A DNA stretch of 64,000 nt. Origin: Anaerobium acetethylicum. GTDB lineage: Bacteria > Bacillota > Clostridia > Lachnospirales > Lachnospiraceae. The position numbers and the translations under genes are program-made. Below the pieces are notes generated by a model, which saw nothing but the letters and a program-made list of their open reading frames with translations, searched no databases and was not told the origin of the DNA. Positions 1-7,227 of this stretch are shown in pieces (position 1 is the stretch's first letter; every line of letters starts with the position of its first letter). The stretch spans positions 62,001-126,000 of the forward strand of contig NZ_FMKA01000001.1 of the NCBI RefSeq assembly GCF_900096945.1, written 5' to 3'.

Positions 1-231
1 ATCCGCTGGATGGAAAGAGGCGAAGGCTTCATGGGTGATGAGAACAAGACCAACAATAAGCAGTATGAGTACCCTTATCTGATGCAGTCAGCTGACGGAG
101 CATTGCATCTTGCGTACGCATCACACACACGCTTCGGAGTGAAATATGTCCGTTTTACCGAACAGGACGTACTGGGAGAAAAAAGAGAACGTGTAGGGCT
201 CTATAATCCCACAGCTGCGCAGTTGCGCTAA
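1..231 (+). CDS. Sialidase-like BNR/beta-propeller protein, C-terminal end (5' partial)
   Basis: The reading frame is open from the first base of the window and ends with TAA at 229-231, so only about 76 C-terminal residues are visible. The tail contains YPYLMQSADG, HLAYA and GVKYVRFTE, a pattern I associate with the last blades of predicted neuraminidases of the BNR-repeat (COG4692-like) type. The catalytic part lies outside the window, so activity on sialic acid cannot be judged. It sits 76 bp upstream of a DapA/NanA-family aldolase and is probably in the same catabolic operon, because no terminator is visible between them. Assignment to the sialidase superfamily is moderately safe; substrate is unknown. 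Confidence 0.6.
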   Translation: MRWMERGEGFMGDENKTNNKQYEYPYLMQSADGALHLAYASHTRFGVKYVRFTEQDVLGEKRERVGLYNPTAAQLR

Positions 232-307
232 GCCAGGAAATTGAAATGTGGTTTTTGGCGATTTACAAGCGCCTGATATTATACAAATAGAAGAGGAGAG
301 CATTATT

Positions 308-1216
308 ATGAAAACTGTTGAATTAAAAGGAATTATCCCCCCTATATTAACCCCTATGAACGCTGATGAATCTATTAATCTGAATGAGCTGCGTAACCAG
401 ATCGAACGTATGCTGGAGGGCGGCGTCCATGGCCTGTTCCCGTTCGGAACCAACGGTGAAGGTTACATCCTGAGCGAAAATGAAAAAATAGAGGTCCTTG
501 AGGCTACAATCGATCAGGTAAAGGGTCGTGTTCCGGTATACGCAGGCACTGGCTGTATTTCCACAGCTGATACAATCCGTGTTAGCAAGAAAGCACAGGA
601 GCTTGGCGCAGACGTGCTGTCCATTATCACCCCTAGCTTTGCACTTGCTTCACAAAAAGAGCTTTATGACCATTACGTAGAAATCGCGAAGCATGTAGAT
701 ATCCCGATTGTTCTGTACAACATCCCTGCACGTACAGGCAACAAACTGCTTCCTGAAACCGTTGCTAAGCTGGCAAAAGATGTAGACATCATCATGGGCG
801 CAAAAGACTCAAGTGGTGACTGGGACAACCTGCTTGCCTACATCAATCTTACAAAAGACCTTGAAAAAGACTTCCGTGTTTTATCCGGAAACGATTCATT
901 GATTCTTCAGTGTCTGGAAGCAGGCGGAGCAGGCGGTATTGCAGGATGCGCGAATGTATATCCACATGTTCTGGCATCGATCTACGAACTGTTCAAGGCT
1001 GGTAAGCTCGAAGAAGCTAAAGTTGCTCAGGACTCCATCGCTTCCTTCCGTGCCGTATTCAAATATGGCAACCCGAATACTGTTGTGAAAAAGGCTGTTT
1101 CTCTCCTTGGATATCCTGTAGGCGATTGCCGCCGCCCATTCAACTACCTGTGCGACGAAGGTGTTGAAGCGCTCAAACTGGTTTTAAAGGAAAATGCGGA
1201 TAAAGGAATGCGTTAA
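308..1216 (+). CDS. DapA/NanA-family class I aldolase (dihydrodipicolinate synthase family)
   Basis: A 302-residue TIM-barrel lyase. The N-terminal GTNGEG motif, the YNIPARTG motif, the Schiff-base lysine in IMGAKDSSGD and the GND motif are all present, as in dihydrodipicolinate synthase, N-acetylneuraminate lyase and 2-keto-3-deoxygluconate aldolases. The ATG at 308 follows GAGGAGAG at about 7 bases; an upstream in-frame start at 248 lacks a ribosome-binding site. The context (sialidase-like protein, SLC13 permease, VOC protein, SDR) argues for a catabolic sugar-acid or sialic-acid type aldolase rather than the lysine-biosynthesis DapA. Family membership is sure; the substrate is inferred only. 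Confidence 0.88.
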   Translation: MKTVELKGIIPPILTPMNADESINLNELRNQIERMLEGGVHGLFPFGTNGEGYILSENEKIEVLEATIDQVKGRVPVYAGTGCISTADTIRVSKKAQELGADVLSIITPSFALASQKELYDHYVEIAKHVDIPIVLYNIPARTGNKLLPETVAKLAKDVDIIMGAKDSSGDWDNLLAYINLTKDLEKDFRVLSGNDSLILQCLEAGGAGGIAGCANVYPHVLASIYELFKAGKLEEAKVAQDSIASFRAVFKYGNPNTVVKKAVSLLGYPVGDCRRPFNYLCDEGVEALKLVLKENADKGMR

Positions 1217-1229
1217 TAGCTTATAAAAT

Positions 1230-1272
1230 GTAACTATTCAGGACTATGTCCTTCATGGTTCTGAACAGTTAC
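1230..1272. repeat. Dispersed palindromic repeat family A, copy A1 (short form)
   Basis: A 12-base end GTAACTATTCAG at 1230-1241 is matched in inverted orientation at 1261-1272 with one difference. The first half, including the following GACTATGTCCTTCATGG, closely matches copies at 3997, 22373, 24181 and 38417. It lies between the aldolase and the SLC13 permease and could form a hairpin in their mRNA. It looks like a short, internally reduced member of a palindromic element family. Confidence 0.75.
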
Positions 1273-1331
1273 GATATACGATCCTAAACTACTAAAAAAT
1301 AATACTGAATTAAAGAGAGGAGTTAAAACAA

Positions 1332-2612
1332 ATGACAACACCAATGATTATTGCCCTTGCTATTACTGTATTTATGATTATCTTAATCATGACAGATAAA
1401 CTTCCATTCGGTGCACCTCCACTTATTGCATGTCTTCTATTGGTTCTTTTTGGCATAACTGATATCAAGACAGCTTTCGGAGGGTTTTCGAACGCTACCA
1501 TTGTTATGCTTGCTTCTTTTATGGCAATCATGGCCGCTTTACAAAAGACCAGCTTTATAGGTTCTTTTAGAAAAGCAATGTTCAACATGGCCAGCAAAGG
1601 TGGCTTCAGGGCTTATGTGCTTTTGATCCTCGTAGTTATGCTTGGTTGCAGCTTATTCGGCACTGGCTCAACTGCATACTATGTTCTTACACTTGGTATA
1701 TTATCTACTATACCTTACAATGCAAAATTACCAGGTTCCAAAATTATTATGTCTTCCGGCTTCGCAGCAAACCACCCTCTGATCCCAATAAACGTGGCAC
1801 TGCAGTATGGTATCGTTATTGCTGTTCTTGAAGCTGCTGGAGCAGCTGTCGGTAAGGTTAATTTAGTGAGATTCTCGATCGTGAACTTAGTACTTTCGTT
1901 AGCTTACCTGGCATGGTGTTTAATCGCTTACAAAAATCTGCCTGACCATTCTACCACAACGGCAGCCGAAACTGACAAGCTTCAGGAAGAAACCGTTTCT
2001 ACATTACCAAAATGGAAAGAATACGCTACTTATGCAGCTTTTGCAGCATCTGTTATCGGTATGCTTCTTCAGAGCAAAGTGGGTGATGTTGGTTATGTAA
2101 TTCCAGGTCTTGCAGTAGCTGTGATACTCTCTATCAAAGTTTTGGATTTCAATGAAATCCGTAACAGTATCGGTGCTCCGATCATTTTGATGTCTGCTGG
2201 TGTTATCGGAATTGCTGATGCTCTTGGCAGCACAGGTTTAACAGCTCTGGTTGGCGAAACTGTAGCCAAAATGCTTGGAAACAGCATCAATCCATTCCTT
2301 CTGGTCTTTGGCTTCTGTGTGCTGACAAGTGTGCTTGCAACCATGACTGGTTCTACCATTGGTACTGTATACGTATTTGCACCTCTGGCTATTTCTACCT
2401 GCCTCAGCCTTGGCCTGAATCCAACTGCTGTTGCAGCTGCAATCGTAATTTCAGGATGGAATGGACATTTCCTTCCAATAGATGGTATGCCAGCTATGAT
2501 CATGGGTCTTGGAAGATACAAGCTGACTGAGTTCTGGAAATTTACAGTACCTATGTATTTCATCCGCCTTCTTGCTTTGACTGCCGGAGCATTGCTGATG
2601 TTTCCGATGTAA
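1332..2612 (+). CDS. SLC13-family (DASS) anion/dicarboxylate permease
   Basis: A 426-residue, strongly hydrophobic protein with roughly ten to eleven membrane segments and almost no soluble domain. It begins with a membrane helix, carries a short charged loop near residues 200-235 and ends at the membrane. The pattern, with a duplicated half containing GTGSTAYYVLTLG and later TMTGSTIGTVYVFAP, fits SLC13/CitM/ArsB-like ion transporters that import carboxylates with sodium or protons. The ATG at 1332 follows AGAGAGGAG. It probably imports the acid sugar or organic acid used by the flanking aldolase and SDR. Substrate is not deducible from sequence. Confidence 0.8.
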   Translation: MTTPMIIALAITVFMIILIMTDKLPFGAPPLIACLLLVLFGITDIKTAFGGFSNATIVMLASFMAIMAALQKTSFIGSFRKAMFNMASKGGFRAYVLLILVVMLGCSLFGTGSTAYYVLTLGILSTIPYNAKLPGSKIIMSSGFAANHPLIPINVALQYGIVIAVLEAAGAAVGKVNLVRFSIVNLVLSLAYLAWCLIAYKNLPDHSTTTAAETDKLQEETVSTLPKWKEYATYAAFAASVIGMLLQSKVGDVGYVIPGLAVAVILSIKVLDFNEIRNSIGAPIILMSAGVIGIADALGSTGLTALVGETVAKMLGNSINPFLLVFGFCVLTSVLATMTGSTIGTVYVFAPLAISTCLSLGLNPTAVAAAIVISGWNGHFLPIDGMPAMIMGLGRYKLTEFWKFTVPMYFIRLLALTAGALLMFPM

Positions 2613-2675
2613 GTTTTAGAATATTGAATACATAAAACGGATAAACTTCCGACATTTTAAGAAAGAGGTATGATC

Positions 2676-3023
2676 ATGAATAATAAATTTGAACTGGAAC
2701 ACATCGGCATCAACACCCCAAATGCCGAGGAAGCGGAAAAACTGGCTCAGCTTCTGAGCATGATGTTTAACCTGGAACCTCGTCACGGACAAAAGTCCGA
2801 ATTCGGCGGTCCTTACTTTGAGTGTATGAAGACTCCATTCCTGGGCGCAAACGGTCATATCGCCATGCGTACGCCTGATTTGACCGCTGCAGTAGAAGAG
2901 CTGAAAGAGAAAGGTTTCTCATTCAACATGGATACTGCCGCATATGCTGAGGATGGCAAACTGAAGAATGTCTATTTAGACGGAGAGTTTGGCGGATTTG
3001 CAATCCATATTATGCAAAAGTAA
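2676..3023 (+). CDS. VOC (glyoxalase/bleomycin-resistance fold) family protein
   Basis: A 115-residue protein with the paired beta-alpha-beta-beta-beta modules of the vicinal-oxygen-chelate fold. It starts HIGINTPN, has a central HIAMRTPDL strand and ends in GGFAIHIM, with candidate metal ligands His at the first and last strands and Glu in between. Similar small VOC proteins occur next to, or fused to, KDPG-aldolase-like enzymes in Clostridia, which would fit this neighbourhood; that link is from memory and unverified. The ATG at 2676 is chosen over the one at 2670 because AAGAGG is then 7 bases upstream. Biochemical role unknown. Confidence 0.75.
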   Translation: MNNKFELEHIGINTPNAEEAEKLAQLLSMMFNLEPRHGQKSEFGGPYFECMKTPFLGANGHIAMRTPDLTAAVEELKEKGFSFNMDTAAYAEDGKLKNVYLDGEFGGFAIHIMQK

Positions 3024-3044
3024 CAGCTGAAACAGCTGACTGAA

Positions 3045-3079
3045 TAAAGGCCAGTGGCAAATCATGCCACTGGCCTTTA
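3045..3079. terminator. Perfect hairpin after the VOC gene
   Basis: A 15-bp perfect stem (3045-3059 with 3065-3079) with a 5-base loop lies 22 bases after the VOC stop codon. The stem ends in AAAGG/CCTTT but has only a short T run, so it may be a weak terminator or an mRNA 3'-protecting/processing hairpin before the SDR gene. Confidence 0.55.
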
Positions 3080-3118
3080 TAAGTAAAAGAATTAACAGGA
3101 TCATAGGAGGAGAGAGTT

Positions 3119-3865
3119 TTGATATTGAAAGGCAAAGCGGCAATCATAACAGGCTCCAGCAGGGGAATCGGCAGGCAGATAGCCCTGGAACTGTCAAAAC
3201 AGGGAGCAGATGTGATTATCAACGGAAACAAGATGGAATTGCTGGAGGAACTGAAGAGCGAGATCGAAGCGAAGGGAACAAGGTGTGGGATCGTACAGGG
3301 GGACATCTCAGTGTATGAGACATCAGAAAAACTTGCCAGAACCTGTATGGACATGTTTGGGAAGATCGATATACTGGTGAATAATGCGGGAATCAACAGC
3401 CGCACCCCTTTTCTGGAATTGTCTGCAGAGGAATGGGATAAAATGCTCGGTATCAACCTGACCGGCACATTTTATGCCTGCAAATGTGTGATGCCCTATA
3501 TGGTCGCCCAGAACAGCGGCAATATCATCAACATTTCTTCAACAGCAAGCAAGACCGCCCATCCTACAGCTTCCATCTGCTATGGAGCATCAAAGGCGGC
3601 TGTGAATTCCCTGACACAAAAGCTGGCTTATGATATGGCAGTATACAACATAAGGGTCAACGGCGTGTGTCCCGGCCCTATTCTGACGGATATGTCGGAA
3701 CAGTGGACAAAAGAGTACCGAAAAAAAGTAGAGGATAAGATTCCACTGGGGCATGTTGGTGAGGCGAAAAACGTGGCAGATACAGTGGTTTTTCTTGCAT
3801 CAGATATGTCGGCTTTTATAACAGGAGAAACCATTAATGTTAATGGAGGCAGCTATATGAATTAG
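3119..3865 (+). CDS. Short-chain dehydrogenase/reductase (FabG / gluconate 5-dehydrogenase-like)
   Basis: A 248-residue classical SDR. The NAD(P)-binding motif TGSSRGIGR is near the N-terminus, NNAG follows around residue 88, and the catalytic Ser plus YGASKAA (Tyr-x-x-x-Lys) are intact. The C-terminus ends in the usual GETINVNGG pattern. The start is TTG at 3119, 8 bases after AGGAGG; TTG at 3125 is the alternative. Next to an aldolase and an acid permease it more likely oxidises or reduces a sugar acid than acts in fatty-acid synthesis, but the sequence alone does not decide. Confidence 0.88.
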   Translation: MILKGKAAIITGSSRGIGRQIALELSKQGADVIINGNKMELLEELKSEIEAKGTRCGIVQGDISVYETSEKLARTCMDMFGKIDILVNNAGINSRTPFLELSAEEWDKMLGINLTGTFYACKCVMPYMVAQNSGNIINISSTASKTAHPTASICYGASKAAVNSLTQKLAYDMAVYNIRVNGVCPGPILTDMSEQWTKEYRKKVEDKIPLGHVGEAKNVADTVVFLASDMSAFITGETINVNGGSYMN

Positions 3866-3883
3866 TGCCCCGGACTACAATGG

Positions 3884-3922
3884 AACCGCCTTTAGGGTTA
3901 CCGCTCTAGAGGCGGTTTTTTT
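3884..3922 (+). terminator. Rho-independent terminator of the sugar-acid operon
   Basis: AACCGCCTTTAG (3884-3895) pairs with CTAGAGGCGGTT (3906-3917) with one G-U pair, followed by a run of eight T. It closes the operon that ends with the SDR. Confidence 0.88.
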
Positions 3923-3996
3923 TCTGTCGCATACGGTAATTCTTATTGTTAAAATATTGAGAAATAAATCGAATGCGAGTATTATAATTATATGGA

Positions 3997-4035
3997 TAAC
4001 TATTCAGTTCTGTGTCTTATATAGCCACAAATGAT
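3997..4035 (+). repeat. Dispersed repeat family A, half copy A2
   Basis: TAACTATTCAG at 3997-4007 is followed by 28 bases that align to the left end of the full copy at 22373 (18 of 28 identical by eye). The half copy runs up to the ribosome-binding site of the glycerophosphodiesterase gene, so its outer edge forms part of that gene's leader. Confidence 0.55.
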
Positions 4036-4050
4036 TCCGGGGGTGAAACA

Positions 4051-5865
4051 ATGGGCAGACTATTCAGAGAAACCATACTGTCATTTAAGCGTGCATCCAG
4101 GTCGATGCTGCTTTTTGAGGTTGTGTTCAAGGTCATAACAGGTCTGTGTATGATTCCGGGTCTGGTACTGCTGTTCAATGTCCTGCTGAAAGTGACGGGC
4201 TATTCCTATATCACAAAAAACAATGTCCTGAAAATCATCCGGAATCCTGCCCTTATCCTGTTTTTTGCGGCAGCGCTTCTGGTAGCCGCCTTCATATCCC
4301 TTTTAGAAATATCGATCCTTACCCTGTTTTTTGGCCACAATTATGATCCGGAAAAATCGCGCCTGAGAGGTCTTGTATTCCTGGGCTTCACGGAAATGCG
4401 GAGGCTCCTTGCACCAAAGAATGTCATCATGGTCCTCTACGTGATCTGTATCATCCCTATTATCAATTTCAGTCCGATTGTAAGATATATTTTCGGCAAC
4501 AGGGAAATCCCTAATTTCGTTTTCTATCATGTTATCAGGATAAATGGCTTTATGCCTGTTGTAGCTGTTTTTGCGGCTATACTTGGTGTTCTTGGAATAC
4601 AGATGATCTTCGTATTCTGCTATTTCTTTCTTGAGCATAAGAGCATACGGGAATCATTCAGATGCAGCAGGAAGCTTGTCAGGGGACGCGTGCTCAGGAC
4701 TGTAGGAAGCATTCTGGCATGTAATCTGTTTTTCATGGTTGTCTATCTGGCATTCTATCTGGTCGTTATTTTTTTAGTTGACACAGGAACAAATTATTTT
4801 TACGAAAAGAGAGTCGCCTATGCCGTTTTCCTGACAGCTTTCAATATGACAAACAAAGTTTTGATTGTCATATTGGGTATATTTGAAAGCATGGCTGTAA
4901 CGGGTGTTGTAGTGCAGCTCTATCTGCACTACAGTGGCAAGGGCAGGAAACCATGCCCTGATATCTGCCTGAAAAAGGAATTTGGCCGTGATGTGCTGAC
5001 CAGATCCGGCCGGGTTACGGTTGCAGTCCTTGCATTGGTGTTCCTGCTGACAGGTACGGGTATATTTTTCATCATAAACCAGGATTATTCCCTGCTTGAG
5101 AGCAAAAAAACAAGCATCACTGCCCACAGGGGATATTCGTCAAAGGCACCGGAAAATACAATGGCGGCGATTGAGAAAGCTGTTGATGCGTTGGCAGACT
5201 ATGCTGAAATTGATGTGAGGCAGACAAAAGATGGAATCCTTGTGGTTTTCCATGATGCCAGCCTCAAGCGCATAACGGGATTGAAAAAAAACGTATCGGA
5301 TCTGGATTATGCAAAGATTCTTCTTCTTGACATTGGCAGCTGGTTTTCAGGTGATTTTTCTGGTGAGCGCATACCGACACTAGAGGAAGTGATCCGGTAC
5401 AGCAAAGGGAAAATAAAGCTAAATATTGAACTGAAGAATTCTGCCGGAGACAAGAATCTGGAGGAGGCTGTTGTGAAGCTGATTGAAAAGCATCATTTTG
5501 AAGACGACTGTGTTGTATCTTCTTTCAGCTACAAGTCTCTGAAGAAAATCAAGGAACTGAATCCGGAAATTAAGACAGGATATATCCTGTCGGATGTATA
5601 TGGGAACTTTTATGATCTGAAAAAAGTGGATTTCTTCAGCATGAAGTATGTTTATGTTACTGAGAGGATCGTTACGGAGTTACACAAGCGTGGAAAGAAG
5701 ATCCACGTGTGGACTGTGAATGGAAGCACGATGATTGAGCGCCTGGCAATGATCGGAGTAGACAATATCATAACGGATTATCCGGTAAGAGCGAGAAACA
5801 TCATCTATGAATCCGATTTTCCGGAGTATACCACGAACTTTTTGAAGATGGTATTCAGCTACTGA
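4051..5865 (+). CDS. Membrane-anchored glycerophosphodiester phosphodiesterase
   Basis: A 604-residue protein. Residues 1 to about 350 hold some eight membrane segments, matching the GDPD N-terminal membrane domain of Gram-positive bacteria. From about residue 355 a GDPD TIM barrel begins with TAHRGYSSKAPENT (catalytic His-Arg, metal Glu), then EIDVRQTKDG and VVFHDASL with the second catalytic His, and ends with TVNGS and ITDYPVRA. It would hydrolyse glycerophosphodiesters or lipoteichoic-acid-derived polymers at the outer membrane face, releasing glycerol 3-phosphate. The ATG at 4051 follows GGGGGTG; an upstream GTG at 4012 lies inside a repeat. It is a single-gene unit ended by a hairpin. 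Confidence 0.9.
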   Translation: MGRLFRETILSFKRASRSMLLFEVVFKVITGLCMIPGLVLLFNVLLKVTGYSYITKNNVLKIIRNPALILFFAAALLVAAFISLLEISILTLFFGHNYDPEKSRLRGLVFLGFTEMRRLLAPKNVIMVLYVICIIPIINFSPIVRYIFGNREIPNFVFYHVIRINGFMPVVAVFAAILGVLGIQMIFVFCYFFLEHKSIRESFRCSRKLVRGRVLRTVGSILACNLFFMVVYLAFYLVVIFLVDTGTNYFYEKRVAYAVFLTAFNMTNKVLIVILGIFESMAVTGVVVQLYLHYSGKGRKPCPDICLKKEFGRDVLTRSGRVTVAVLALVFLLTGTGIFFIINQDYSLLESKKTSITAHRGYSSKAPENTMAAIEKAVDALADYAEIDVRQTKDGILVVFHDASLKRITGLKKNVSDLDYAKILLLDIGSWFSGDFSGERIPTLEEVIRYSKGKIKLNIELKNSAGDKNLEEAVVKLIEKHHFEDDCVVSSFSYKSLKKIKELNPEIKTGYILSDVYGNFYDLKKVDFFSMKYVYVTERIVTELHKRGKKIHVWTVNGSTMIERLAMIGVDNIITDYPVRARNIIYESDFPEYTTNFLKMVFSY

Positions 5866-5917
5866 TAGTAATCACTGGCATCAGAGAGTGTTGATCATAC
5901 CACCCAATCAGATACTA

Positions 5918-5951
5918 TAAGCCCAGGTTTTCATAAATAAACCTGGGCTTA
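5918..5951. terminator. Bidirectional hairpin between convergent genes
   Basis: A perfect 13-bp stem, TAAGCCCAGGTTT (5918-5930) with its complement at 5939-5951, lies between the stop of the glycerophosphodiesterase (+) and the stop of the GGDEF gene (-). Symmetry and position indicate a shared terminator, although the T run is short on both strands. Confidence 0.75.
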
Positions 5952-5986
5952 AGCATATCAATGGGAGTGTGGATCTGGTATTTTAT

Positions 5987-6604
5987 CTATTCACTATATT
6001 TTTTGAATAAATCATCAAGAGCCTCTCTTAGAAGAAAAGCTTCAGTTCTGTCATTTTCCTTGGAAAGACGCGAAAGCCTGTCGAGCTGGGTTTTAGTAAA
6101 GTAATTGGATTTCAAGACCATGCTTTCGATTTCCGAAAGGCAAATTCTATTTTTACCGGATTTTTTAGCCCGAAAAAGAGCGCTGTCTGCGACTCTGAAA
6201 AGTTCAATAACATTTTTGGCATCTTTGGGATAGCTTGCAACGCCAAAACTCATTGTAAAATAGACACTTTCTGAAATTGGATCGCCGATTTCAAAAGTAT
6301 TGTCCGAAAGATAGCGCCTGATCTCTTCCAGTTCCATAAAGCTTCTTTCTGTACCTTTTTTTACGAGAAGCAAAGTGAATTCATCACCAGATCTGCTAAA
6401 CATATCGGTAGGCGACAAATTGTTGTTGAAGATTGAAACCAGTTTTTTAATAACTTCATCCCCAGTAGAAATGCCATGTGTTTTCGTTAACCCCTTCAAA
6501 TCATCAACATCTGCTATTACAAGACTGAAAGGTCCATCATTATTCAAAATCAATTCATTTATTTTAGAAATCAATTCATCTTTTGAAACAAGTAAATCGT
6601 TCAT
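5987..6604 (-). CDS. GGDEF-domain protein with C-terminal ribbon-helix-helix-like segment
   Basis: A 205-residue soluble protein. Residues about 25-160 form a GGDEF domain with ADVDDLKGL in place of the usual metal/nucleotide strand and RSGDEF at residues 71-76, so the first Gly of the signature is Ser. No RxxD inhibitory site precedes it. After it, residues about 165-205 read FTKTQLDRLSRLSKE...FLLREALDDLF, resembling a ribbon-helix-helix DNA-binding unit rather than a sensor. There is no membrane segment or PAS/GAF domain. The ATG at 6604 is preferred because GGAGG lies 5 bases before it; the upstream ATG at 6616 overlaps that site. Diguanylate cyclase activity is plausible but unproven. Confidence 0.85.
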   Translation of the reverse strand: MNDLLVSKDELISKINELILNNDGPFSLVIADVDDLKGLTKTHGISTGDEVIKKLVSIFNNNLSPTDMFSRSGDEFTLLLVKKGTERSFMELEEIRRYLSDNTFEIGDPISESVYFTMSFGVASYPKDAKNVIELFRVADSALFRAKKSGKNRICLSEIESMVLKSNYFTKTQLDRLSRLSKENDRTEAFLLREALDDLFKKYSE

Positions 6605-6699
6605 TATAACCTCCATATATAGGGCTGAATATTATCATATGATGTTTGGAAACAATGTTATCCAGGATAATTTTACATCTTTATCAGCAAGCCCATTTT

Positions 6700-6728
6700 A
6701 TAGTAGCATCATTAAATATAGTCGTCAA
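6700..6728 (-). promoter_or_regulatory. Probable sigma-A promoter of the GGDEF gene
   Basis: On the minus strand TTGACG (6728-6723) is followed after 17 bases by TACTAT (6705-6700), about 95 bases before the start codon. The -35 matches 5 of 6 and the -10 matches 4 of 6 consensus bases. Confidence 0.45.
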
Positions 6729-6821
6729 TATATAAGGAATGGCAAAAAAAATAATTGTTAATAATTGTTCGAAATCCTCCTGAAAATGAAGTGTAATACA
6801 GGATGGCAGATTGATATGCGC

Positions 6822-6847
6822 ACATATATATGTTGACATATATATGT
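6822..6847. promoter_or_regulatory. Tandem 12-bp palindromes overlapping a TTGACA box
   Basis: ACATATATATGT occurs twice (6822-6833 and 6836-6847), each copy being a palindrome, separated by TG. The junction contains TTGACA (6833-6838), a candidate -35 element upstream of the riboswitch leader; the -10 candidate 17 bases on (TAAGGT) is weak. The arrangement suits an operator for a dimeric repressor, but AT-rich chance palindromes are possible. Confidence 0.35.
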
Positions 6848-6890
6848 CAAAATGTTAAGGTTAATGTAAATCATGGTAAAAAATAACATA

Positions 6891-7019
6891 TTAATGCTGA
6901 ATCATTTTGAACGGGAGAATCAATTTTTTGGGGTGAATCTTGTAAGAATTATAAGTAGGGTTAATTTCTCGTACCCGAATCCGTCAGTTAATCTCGTAAG
7001 CATCTAAGAGAAGTTTTTA
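6891..7019 (+). promoter_or_regulatory. c-di-AMP riboswitch (ydaO-yuaA motif)
   Basis: The leader of the abl operon carries the hallmarks of the ydaO/yuaA aptamer: GGGGTGAATC around 6930-6939, then GGGTT (6958-6962), CCCGAATCCGTCAG at 6974-6987 and CTCGTAAGC at 6993-7001. TTAATGCT at 6891-6898 can pair with AGCAT at 6999-7003 as the closing P1 helix. AGAGAAGT at 7007-7014 is exactly complementary to ACTTCTCT at 7075-7082 in the loop of the following terminator, giving a plausible antiterminator. Known members of this class switch genes off when c-di-AMP is high and control osmolyte and potassium genes, which fits the downstream genes. Confidence 0.88.
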
Positions 7020-7055
7020 CATATGGCTCCATCAATATTTAAATATGTGAACAAT

Positions 7056-7104
7056 AAGGCATAATAAGCTGCGGACTTCTCTGGGGCTTATTATGCCTTT
7101 TTTT
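7056..7104 (+). terminator. Expression-platform terminator of the c-di-AMP riboswitch
   Basis: AAGGCATAATAAGC (7056-7069) pairs perfectly with GCTTATTATGCCTT (7086-7099) and runs into seven T. It lies between the aptamer and ablA, 124 bases before the start codon. Its 16-base loop contains the octamer complementary to the sequence just after the aptamer, as expected for ligand-controlled termination. Confidence 0.88.
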
Positions 7105-7227
7105 GTTATTTTGCAGGCTTGGTTTTGGTAAAACATGTTTTGTTTTGGGAATCATCAGATTGATTGGGAGTTAGGAGGAATATTGGGAATACAGGAAACT
7201 ATAAATATTATTTAGGAGGAAATTGCG

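Noticed and set aside
248-307. Upstream in-frame start for the DapA-family aldolase
   Set aside because: No ribosome-binding site at 248, while ATG 308 has one; the extra 20 residues do not resemble the family N-terminus.
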